This document shows, piece by piece, positions 58,077 through 64,000 of a stretch of DNA of 64,000 bases (its first letter is position 1; each line of letters starts with the position of its first letter). A program made the translations under genes and the position numbers. Origin of the DNA: Defluviimonas sp. SAOS-178_SWC (lineage in GTDB: Bacteria; Pseudomonadota; Alphaproteobacteria; Rhodobacterales; Rhodobacteraceae); the NCBI RefSeq assembly GCF_039830135.1, contig NZ_CP156081.1, positions 1,474,001 to 1,538,000 on the forward strand. The letters run 5' to 3'. A model generated the notes under the pieces. It saw only the letters and a list, made by a program, of their open reading frames with translations, did not search any database and had not been told where the DNA came from.

Positions 58077-58856
58077 ATGCTCCTCTGCATCGATACCGGC
58101 AACACCAATACCGTCTTTTCCGTCTGGGACGGGACGCGGTTCCGCTGCACCTTGCGGACCGCGACAGAGCATCAGCGGACGGCGGACCAGTACTATGTCT
58201 GGTTCTCGACCCTGATGGAGCACCACAAGGTGCCGGTCGAGATCGACGAGGTGATCATCTCCTCGACCGTGCCGCGCGTGGTGTTCAACCTCCGGGTCCT
58301 CTGCGACCGCTATTTCAACTGCCGGCCGTTCGTCGTCGGAAAGCCCGACTGCGCGCTGCCGGTGGCGCCCCGCGTCGATGAGGGCACCACGGTCGGCCCG
58401 GACCGGCTGGTGAACACCGTGGCCGGCTTCGACCGGCATGGCGGCGACCTCATCATCGTCGATTTCGGCACCGCGACGACCTTCGATGTGGTCGATACCG
58501 ATGGCGCGTATATCGGCGGCGTGATCGCGCCGGGCGTCAACCTGTCGCTCGAGGCCCTGCACATGGCCGCCGCCGCCCTGCCGCATGTCGACATCACGAA
58601 ACCGCAAAACGCCATCGGCACGAATACGGTTGCCTGCATGCAGTCGGGCATCTACTGGGGCTATGTCGGCCTGGTCGAGGGGATCGTGAAGCAGATCCGG
58701 ATCGAGCGCGAACGGCCGATGAAGGTGATCGCGACAGGGGGGCTCGCGCCCCTCTTCGATCAGGGCACGGAGATCTTCGACAGCGTCGAGGATGATCTGA
58801 CGATGCACGGGCTGGTGCTGATCCACCGCTACAACAAGGAACTGGAACACGCATGA
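58077..58856 (+). CDS. coaX: Type III pantothenate kinase
   Basis: A 259-residue ASKHA-fold kinase from ATG 58077, with GAGGGAGG upstream. The phosphate-1 motif is CIDTGNTNTVFSVWDG with the catalytic Asp6. GPDRLVNTVAG binds pantothenate, and DFGTATTFDVVD is the phosphate-2 motif. It phosphorylates pantothenate in the first step of CoA synthesis and, unlike type I enzymes, is not CoA-inhibited. The stop overlaps the rnj start by ATGA. Confidence 0.95.
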   Translation: MLLCIDTGNTNTVFSVWDGTRFRCTLRTATEHQRTADQYYVWFSTLMEHHKVPVEIDEVIISSTVPRVVFNLRVLCDRYFNCRPFVVGKPDCALPVAPRVDEGTTVGPDRLVNTVAGFDRHGGDLIIVDFGTATTFDVVDTDGAYIGGVIAPGVNLSLEALHMAAAALPHVDITKPQNAIGTNTVACMQSGIYWGYVGLVEGIVKQIRIERERPMKVIATGGLAPLFDQGTEIFDSVEDDLTMHGLVLIHRYNKELEHA

Positions 58857-60535
58857 GCACCAAGGACCGCCTGATCTATCTCCCGCTGGGCGGGGCCGGC
58901 GAGATCGGCATGAACTGCTATGTCTTCGGCTACGGGCCGGAAGGCAAGGAGCGGCTGATCGTCGTGGATCTTGGCGTGACCTTCCCGGACATGGACGGCT
59001 CTCCCGGCGTCGATCTGATCATGCCGGACATCACCTGGGCGGCGGAGAATGCCGACCGGATCGAGGCGATCTTCATCACCCATGCGCACGAGGATCATGT
59101 CGGCGCGCTCGGCCATCTCTGGCCGCGTCTGAAGGCCCCCGTCTATGCCCGCGCCTTCACCGCCGCCATCGCGACCCTGAAGATGGAGGAGCAGGGCCAG
59201 CCCCTCGACGTGATCCGGATCGTGAAGCCGCGCCCGGAAGTGGTGGAGGCCGGCCCCTTCAAGGTGCAGTTCGTCCCTGTCAGCCATTCGATCCCGGAAA
59301 GCTCCGCGCTCATCATCGACACGCCGGCAGGGCGGATCGTCCACACAGCCGATTTCAAGCTCGACGGGACGCCCATCGTCGGCGAGCCCTTCGACCCCGA
59401 GGAATGGCACCGGATCGCCCATGAGGGGGCGGGCGTGAAGGTGCTGACCTGCGATTCCACCAACGTCTTCTCACCCCTGCCGGGGCGGTCGGAAGCATCG
59501 CTCGCCGGACCGCTCAGCGAGTTGATCGCGGCGCAGGAGGGGATGGTCGTCGCGACCACCTTCGCCTCGAACGTCGCGCGCCTGAAGACGCTGGCCGAGG
59601 CGGGCAAGGCGGCGGGTCGCTCCGTCTGCCTGCTCGGCCGGGCGATGAAGAAGATGATCACGGCAGCGGTGGAGACCGGCGTCCTGACCGATTTCCCGTC
59701 CATCATCCAGCCGGAAGAGGCGGTCGAGGTCTCGCGCGGGAACCTGATGCTGATCGTCACGGGCAGCCAGGGCGAACGCCGGGCCGCTTCGGCGCAGCTC
59801 GCGCGCGGCAAGTATCTCGGGCTCGAGATGAAGGAGGGGGATACGTTCCTCTTTTCCTCGAAGACCATTCCCGGCAACGAACGTGGCGTGATCCGGGTCA
59901 TGAACGCGTTTTCCGAGATGGGCGTCGACGTGGTGGACGACCGTAACGGGCTCTATCACGTCTCCGGTCACGCCAACCGGCCGGACCTCGAGGCGGTGCA
60001 CGACCTCTTGGCGCCGAAGATCCTGCTGCCCATGCATGGCGAGCACCGGCACCTGCGCGAACATTGCCGGATCGGGATCGCCAGGGGCATCGCCGCCGAA
60101 CTGGCGGTGAACGGGACGATGGTCGACCTCACCGGGGACGAGCCGGACGTGGTCGAATATATCGAGACCGGGCGGACCTATCTTGACGGGTCGGTGCTGA
60201 TCGGGGCGCTCGACGGGGTCGTGCGCGACCGGATCCGCATGGCGCTGAACGGGCATGTGGTGGCCACCGTGATCCTCGACGAGGACGAGGCGCCCCTGGG
60301 CGACGCCTGGGTGGAGATCAAGGGCCTGTCCGAAACGGCGAAATCCGCTGCCTCGCTGGTCAAACGGATCGAGGGTGAGTTGAACGAATTCCTCGACACG
60401 GCCGGCGCCAAGGTTCTGCGCGACGACGACAAGATGGACGAAGCGATCAGGCGGATCGTCCGTCAGGTGTCGATGGAAGAGGTGGGCAAGAAACCCGAGG
60501 TTACGGTGGTGACGAGCCGCCTCGTCGCGGAGTGA
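58853..60535 (+). CDS. rnj: Ribonuclease J
   Basis: A 560-residue metallo-beta-lactamase/beta-CASP nuclease. The zinc motif HxHxDH is H77, H79, D81, H82 in ITHAHEDHVGALGHLW. The beta-CASP part has VTGSQGERRAASAQLARGKY, SSKTIPGNERGVIR and YHVSGHANRPDLEAVHDLL. It has both endonuclease and 5'-3' exonuclease activity in mRNA decay and rRNA maturation. It is coupled to coaX by ATGA. A weak stem-loop (CCGCAGG at 60538 with CCTGCGG at 60557) follows its stop. Confidence 0.95.
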   Translation: MSTKDRLIYLPLGGAGEIGMNCYVFGYGPEGKERLIVVDLGVTFPDMDGSPGVDLIMPDITWAAENADRIEAIFITHAHEDHVGALGHLWPRLKAPVYARAFTAAIATLKMEEQGQPLDVIRIVKPRPEVVEAGPFKVQFVPVSHSIPESSALIIDTPAGRIVHTADFKLDGTPIVGEPFDPEEWHRIAHEGAGVKVLTCDSTNVFSPLPGRSEASLAGPLSELIAAQEGMVVATTFASNVARLKTLAEAGKAAGRSVCLLGRAMKKMITAAVETGVLTDFPSIIQPEEAVEVSRGNLMLIVTGSQGERRAASAQLARGKYLGLEMKEGDTFLFSSKTIPGNERGVIRVMNAFSEMGVDVVDDRNGLYHVSGHANRPDLEAVHDLLAPKILLPMHGEHRHLREHCRIGIARGIAAELAVNGTMVDLTGDEPDVVEYIETGRTYLDGSVLIGALDGVVRDRIRMALNGHVVATVILDEDEAPLGDAWVEIKGLSETAKSAASLVKRIEGELNEFLDTAGAKVLRDDDKMDEAIRRIVRQVSMEEVGKKPEVTVVTSRLVAE

Positions 60536-60608
60536 TTGCCGCAGGCCGGTTCGTTTTCCTGCGGTTCCGGGGTATCCTGCGCCGTGCATTCGGCGCGGGG
60601 AGGGGCAA

Positions 60609-61190
60609 ATGGAAAGCGCGATCCGGGCGGCCACAGGCGCGGATCTGGAGCGGATGGGCGCGCTGCTGACGGTGGCCTTCGCCGCCGACCCATTCGTGCG
60701 ATGGATATTGCCCGATCCGCATATCTTCACGCAGAGCAATTACGATTATGCGCGGCTGAACGCCGAACCCGGGTTCGCGCAAGGGGCCAGCCACATCATC
60801 GGCGATGGCTGGGGAATGGCGATCTGGCAGCCGCCCGGTATCGCGCCCGATCCGATGGCGCTGGAGGCGAACATGCGCACGCATTTCGCGCCTGACCGGA
60901 TCGCAGGATTTCAGGCACTGATGGCGGCGTGCGAACCCTATCACCTGCACGAGTCGCATTGGCATCTGTCGCTGATCGCCGTCGATCCGGCGCATCGGGG
61001 CCGGGGGCTCGGGGCGCGGCTTCTGGAGCACGGGCTGGCCGCGTGCGACAGGGACGGCTTGCCGGTCTATCTGGAATCGACCAACGCACGCAACCTGACG
61101 GTCTATCAGCGCCACGGATTCGAACTGCTGGCAGAGGTGCGGATCGACGGGTCGCCCTGCCGCTATCCGATGCGGCGGCCGGCGCGATAG
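60609..61190 (+). CDS. GNAT-family N-acetyltransferase
   Basis: A 193-residue protein with GGAGGGG upstream of ATG 60609. The acetyl-CoA loop is HLSLIAVDPAHRGRGLGARLLE near residue 119, and VYLESTNARNLTVYQRHGFE is motif B. Substrate unknown; relatives act on small molecules, peptides or proteins. It is convergent with the helicase gene with only 23 bp between stops. Confidence 0.85.
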   Translation: MESAIRAATGADLERMGALLTVAFAADPFVRWILPDPHIFTQSNYDYARLNAEPGFAQGASHIIGDGWGMAIWQPPGIAPDPMALEANMRTHFAPDRIAGFQALMAACEPYHLHESHWHLSLIAVDPAHRGRGLGARLLEHGLAACDRDGLPVYLESTNARNLTVYQRHGFELLAEVRIDGSPCRYPMRRPAR

Positions 61191-61213
61191 GTTCGCGCCG
61201 GGACAGTCCTCGT

Positions 61214-62734
61214 TCAGACCTTCTCGGTCTTCAGCCCGCGCATCAGGAAATCGGGCACATGATCGCCCATCCCGACCACGGGTTCGTCGCGGCCGCCCCG
61301 GTCGCGGCGATCCTCGTCGCGGCGGCGTTCGGGCTTGCGTTCGGATTTCTTGTCGTCCCGACGGTCTTCGCGGCGCTCCTGACGGTCCGGCCTGGGGGTT
61401 TCCTCAGCCGGTGCGGTCGTCGCGGCTGTGACAGACGGGCTCACCGGCTCCAAAGGGGCTTCCTCGCCATGCGGCTTGATGGGCCGGCTGCGGCGGTCGT
61501 CGCGGCTGCCGCGATCCCGGCCGCGCGACTTGCCCTTGTCGTCGTCCTTGCGCGGCGGGCGCTGCGCCGCTTCGCTGAGCGTGAACCCTTCGGGCGCGTC
61601 GACGCGCGGCAGTTTCGCCTTCACGAGATGTTCGATCGCGTCGAGGTATTTTTGGTCGGCGGGCGTCGCGATGGTCACCGCGACACCCTTGCGCCCGGCG
61701 CGGCCGGTGCGGCCAATGCGGTGGACGTAATCCTCGGCATGGCTCGGCACGTCGAAGTTGAAGACATGGCTGACGGCTGGAATGTCGAGCCCGCGCGCGG
61801 CGACGTCGGAAGCGACGAGGAACCGCACGGAGCCGTCGCGGAATCCGTCGAGGGTCTTCATCCGCTGGCTCTGGTCGAGGTCGCCGTGGATCGGGGCGGC
61901 GTTGAGGCCATGCGTCTTCAGCGACTTGGCGAGGATGTCGACCTCGGTCTTGCGGTTGCAGAAGAGGATCGCGTTGGTGCAGGCTTCGCCCTCGGCCGCG
62001 ATCACCGCGCGCAGAAGTTCGCGCTTCTGCTTGGCGGTCTGGTCCTTGCGGGTCGGCGTCAATTCGATCAGCCGCTGTTCGATGGTCTCCGAGGTCGTCG
62101 CCTGGCGCGCGACCTCGATCCGGGCCGGCGTGTGCAGGAACGCGTTGGTGATGCGCTCGATCTCCGGCGCCATCGTCGCGGAGTAGAAGAGCGTCTGACG
62201 GGTGAAGGGCGTCAGCGAGAAGATGCGCTCGATATCCGGGATGAAGCCCATGTCGAGCATCCGGTCGGCCTCGTCCACCACCATGATCTGCACGCCGGTC
62301 AGCAGAAGCTTGCCGCGTTCGAAATGGTCGAGCAGACGGCCCGGCGTGGCGATCAGCACGTCGACGCCGCGGTCGATGAGCTTGTCCTGCTCGGTGAAGG
62401 AGACGCCGCCGATCAGAAGCGCCTTCGTGAGCTTGGTGTGTTTCGAATAAACATCGAAGTTCTCGGCCACCTGTGCCGCGAGTTCCCGCGTGGGCGCAAG
62501 GACCAGCGAGCGCGGCATGCGCGCGCGGGCGCGGCCGCGGCCGAGAAGCGTGATCATCGGCAGCGTGAAAGAGGCGGTTTTCCCGGTCCCGGTCTGCGCG
62601 ATACCGAGTACGTCACGGCCTTCGAGCGCGGGCGGAATGGCGCCGGCCTGGATCGGGGTGGGGGTTTCATAGCCGGCTTCGGCAATGGCTTGCAGGACCT
62701 TGGGGTCCAGCTTCAGGTCAGAAAATTTGGTCAT
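61214..62734 (-). CDS. DEAD-box RNA helicase with charged C-terminal extension (RhlE-like)
   Basis: A 506-residue protein from ATG 62734, which starts MTKFSDLKLDPKVLQAIAEA with the Q motif TPTPIQAGAIPPAL. Walker A is AQTGTGKTASF, Walker B VVDEADRMLDMGF, motif III SAT in LFYSATMAPE, and motif VI HRIGRTGRAGRKG. The last roughly 120 residues are Arg/Asp/Lys-rich and likely disordered (DRGSRDDRRSRPIKPHGEE, QERREDRRDDKKSERKPERR), typical of RNA-chaperone helicases in ribosome assembly and cold adaptation. An open extension further upstream is not family-like and was excluded. About 260 bp of mostly non-coding DNA precede it. Confidence 0.93.
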   Translation of the reverse strand: MTKFSDLKLDPKVLQAIAEAGYETPTPIQAGAIPPALEGRDVLGIAQTGTGKTASFTLPMITLLGRGRARARMPRSLVLAPTRELAAQVAENFDVYSKHTKLTKALLIGGVSFTEQDKLIDRGVDVLIATPGRLLDHFERGKLLLTGVQIMVVDEADRMLDMGFIPDIERIFSLTPFTRQTLFYSATMAPEIERITNAFLHTPARIEVARQATTSETIEQRLIELTPTRKDQTAKQKRELLRAVIAAEGEACTNAILFCNRKTEVDILAKSLKTHGLNAAPIHGDLDQSQRMKTLDGFRDGSVRFLVASDVAARGLDIPAVSHVFNFDVPSHAEDYVHRIGRTGRAGRKGVAVTIATPADQKYLDAIEHLVKAKLPRVDAPEGFTLSEAAQRPPRKDDDKGKSRGRDRGSRDDRRSRPIKPHGEEAPLEPVSPSVTAATTAPAEETPRPDRQERREDRRDDKKSERKPERRRDEDRRDRGGRDEPVVGMGDHVPDFLMRGLKTEKV

Positions 62735-62884
62735 CAGCGTCCATCGGATGCGGTATCGGACCGCAGGGTGAAGGGACGCTACAGCCCGGGCGCCCCGGCA
62801 AGATCCCACCGGATGTGGGTGCTGTGGCGTACTGCACTTTCGCGGCAAGGTCAATCTGCCGGGGGAAGTGGCCCCCGAAAGGGT

Positions 62885-62919
62885 GGCGCCGCCCGCTTTG
62901 GGGGGAAGCGGACGGCGCC
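62885..62919 (-). terminator. Strong stem-loop downstream of the VPLPA-type gene
   Basis: A 14-position stem with one mismatch joins 62885-62898 to 62906-62919 (arms GGCGCCGCCCGCTT and AAGCGGACGGCGCC) around a 7-nt loop. Read on the minus strand it is followed by ACCCTTTC. It lies about 80 bp after the end of the minus-strand secreted-protein gene and before the helicase start, so termination for the former is the natural reading. Confidence 0.45.
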
Positions 62920-62926
62920 TTGGCTT

Positions 62927-62956
62927 GGGTATTTGGGTGGGTGTGTTTTGGGTGGG
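62927..62956 (+). other. G-run cluster (candidate G-quadruplex)
   Basis: Five GGG runs at 62927, 62935, 62939, 62950 and 62954 are separated by loops of 5, 1, 8 and 1 nt (GGGTATTTGGGTGGG followed by TGTGTTTTGGGTGGG). The pattern nearly fits the G3N1-7 rule and lies in the gap upstream of the helicase gene. Confidence 0.4.
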
Positions 62957-62997
62957 TACTCTTGTTACTGCCGATAGCGCCCGATGCCTGTTTGAAC

Positions 62998-63513
62998 CTA
63001 CCCGCGACGGCGGCGCAGAAGCGCCGCAAGTCCCAGGCCGGACAGCAGGAGAGCCCCGCCGGCCGGCACGGGCACGGCCGCCATGTCGAGACGGATCGCC
63101 CCGAGATGGTTGCCGACCACTCCCGGCGAACGTGCGAGCACGTCCATCGAGATCAGGTAGTCCCCCGGCCCGAGAAGGAACGCGCCCGAGCTGTGGTCGC
63201 CGTCGGCGAGTGCTGCGTCGAAGTTCATTCCGGTATTGGCCGAAGGTGTCACCGGGGCGGAGGTCGTCCCGAGCGACAGGGTGTTGGCGAAGACCTCGAA
63301 CTGATCCCCGGCCAGGAAGCCATCGACGATCGTCAGGATGGCATTCGCGGCAAGGGAGAAGCTGTATCTCCGCATGACGGTGGTGCCAACGTCGCCGAAC
63401 GCAAATCTGTTCCATCCGCTGTCGGCGACGAGGTCGATGACCGCGGCGCGGGAAGGCCCGGCCGAAACCATCGCGGCTGCCACAGCCAGCGCTTTGATCG
63501 AGACATTAATCAT
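62998..63513 (-). CDS. Secreted protein with VPLPA/PEP-CTERM-type sorting signal
   Basis: A 171-residue protein. Residues 1-23 form a signal peptide (KALAVAAAMVSAGPSRA). The middle is beta-rich with no recognised domain. The C-terminus reads VPVPAGGALLLSGLGLAALL followed by RRRRG: a VPxPA motif, a transmembrane helix and an Arg cluster, as in the VPLPA-CTERM/PEP-CTERM system. Such proteins are processed by an exosortase and are linked to exopolysaccharide or surface display. No exosortase gene is in the window. It stands alone, with a stem-loop downstream. Confidence 0.8.
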   Translation of the reverse strand: MINVSIKALAVAAAMVSAGPSRAAVIDLVADSGWNRFAFGDVGTTVMRRYSFSLAANAILTIVDGFLAGDQFEVFANTLSLGTTSAPVTPSANTGMNFDAALADGDHSSGAFLLGPGDYLISMDVLARSPGVVGNHLGAIRLDMAAVPVPAGGALLLSGLGLAALLRRRRG

Positions 63514-63930
63514 GGCAGCTCCGGTATTGTTGCGGGTGGTAGGTCAATCCTTTGGTGAAATGAGACAATTTTGAGGCAATCTGGGCAGTTGTTGCCAAAT
63601 GAGAAACAGACAGGCCGCATTCAGCCCACAATTGCGCGTCGGGGAACGATGGCGGCGGAAATCTGCCTATGGTTGACAAGAAATTGCCTTGTTCGCGCGC
63701 CCAGGAGTGCCGAAAAAATTGGCATTTTTGGCATGGGCGGGAACAATTGCCATGATTCGAACAGGATTGGATTCGTCTTCGAACCCACTGTTCAATCTCC
63801 CGAAACCGCCTTGCGGATGGGGAAATTTCCACCATTTTGGACCCTCGCGATGCGATCCTAATGGGTCTCATTGTCGGGCCGCGCGCCCGGGACTAGGGTT
63901 GTCCCCGCATGACGAGGGACCAGGCCGACG
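63514..63930. other. 417-bp lower-GC gap with repeated TTGGCA/TTGCC motifs
   Basis: No convincing gene is present; short open frames on both strands lack family features and codon bias. The sequence is clearly poorer in GC than the rest of the window. It contains TTGGCATTTTTGGCAT (63719-63734) and several AATTGCC/GTTGCC copies (around 63595, 63683 and 63746). It must hold the promoters of the minus-strand secreted-protein gene and probably of the glycosyltransferase gene. Confidence 0.5.
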
Positions 63931-64000
63931 ATGCCGCCGATTTACGTGATCAACCTCGACCGGGCGCCGGACCGGCTGGCCGCGATCGCCGCCGGGCTTG
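63931..64000 (+). CDS. Glycosyltransferase family 25 protein, 3'-truncated by the window end
   Basis: From ATG 63931 the frame reads MPPIYVINLDRAPDRLAAIA and continues AGL to the window edge. The start IYVINLDRxxDR is diagnostic of family 25 glycosyltransferases (LPS biosynthesis LgtB/LpsA-type and related). GAGGGA lies about 20 nt upstream and is a weak ribosome site. Only 23 codons are visible, so acceptor and linkage are unknown. Confidence 0.7.
   Translation, partial: MPPIYVINLDRAPDRLAAIAAGL

Noticed and set aside
60538..60563. Stem-loop after rnj as a terminator
   Set aside because: The 7-bp stem with a 12-nt loop and no following T tract is too weak to call a terminator; noted only in the rnj entry.
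62735..63415. Upstream extension of the DEAD-box helicase frame
   Set aside because: The extra 227 residues lack family similarity and run through a hairpin, G-runs and the VPLPA gene; MTKFSDLKLDP at 62734 is the family-like start.
63506..63871. Short open frames on both strands in the 417-bp gap
   Set aside because: Codon use, Cys/His-rich translation and lack of ribosome sites or family features point to non-coding DNA.

Overview
The window is high-GC DNA densely packed with genes. It looks like the chromosome of a Rhodobacteraceae/Paracoccaceae-type alphaproteobacterium. The evidence is a 14-subunit nuo (complex I) operon interleaved with unrelated reading frames and followed directly by birA-coaX-rnj, a leucine-degradation (liu-type) cluster, PotFGHI-type polyamine transport genes, and many ATGA/GTGA start-stop overlaps. 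The species cannot be fixed from the sequence. I found no rRNA, tRNA, CRISPR array, transposase or phage gene.

Layout. (1) 1-8.3 kb: a 5'-truncated ArgE-type deacetylase and a coupled FAD oxidase; an internally deleted winged-helix/TPR regulator pseudogene; then, on the minus strand, a group II PLP decarboxylase, a long CysK-like cysteine synthase, a PuuB-like FAD oxidase and an SpuC-like class III aminotransferase. (2) 8.4-18.2 kb: a GntR/FCD regulator divergent from potF-potG-potH-potI, followed by a second PuuB-like oxidase, a glutamine amidotransferase, an M20D amidohydrolase, a ProC-like reductase and a second amidotransferase. TTTGATCAAA palindromes lie in front of both divergent arms and suggest one GntR-controlled amine uptake and catabolism regulon. 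(3) 18.2-30.1 kb: DUF1810 protein, two divergent GlxA/AraC regulators, moaA, an acyl-CoA synthetase, a glmU-glmS-alkD operon, gph with a DegT-type aminotransferase, and a CreA-like protein. (4) 30.2-39.3 kb: leucine catabolism (ivd, mccB, mccA, mvaB, liuC) interrupted by a low-GC LprI-like gene, a nuclease relic, a hexapeptide acyltransferase and a GST. (5) 39.4-60.5 kb: nuoA-N with eight embedded non-nuo genes plus one possible small ORF, then birA, coaX and rnj. (6) 60.6-64 kb: GNAT, a DEAD-box helicase, a VPLPA/PEP-CTERM-type secreted protein, and the start of a family 25 glycosyltransferase.

How the genes work together. PotFGHI imports polyamines, and the aminotransferase and FAD oxidases would deaminate or oxidise them, possibly as gamma-glutamyl adducts trimmed by the amidotransferases. 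No glutamate-polyamine ligase or aldehyde dehydrogenase is visible here. The liu genes take isovaleryl-CoA to acetoacetate and acetyl-CoA. The nuo genes encode the respiratory complex that re-oxidises the NADH.

On novelty: I see no self-evident new defence or mobile system. The most unusual signals are a helix-hairpin-helix-type domain shared by the NuoE C-terminus and the next gene; foreign-looking low-GC genes between nuoF and nuoG and after ivd; the paired GATC-centred operators; two relic genes formed by internal deletion; a repeat found in two convergent intergenic gaps; and a His/Ala/Glu-rich insert in NuoL. Promoters, operators and terminators are read by eye and are inferences.
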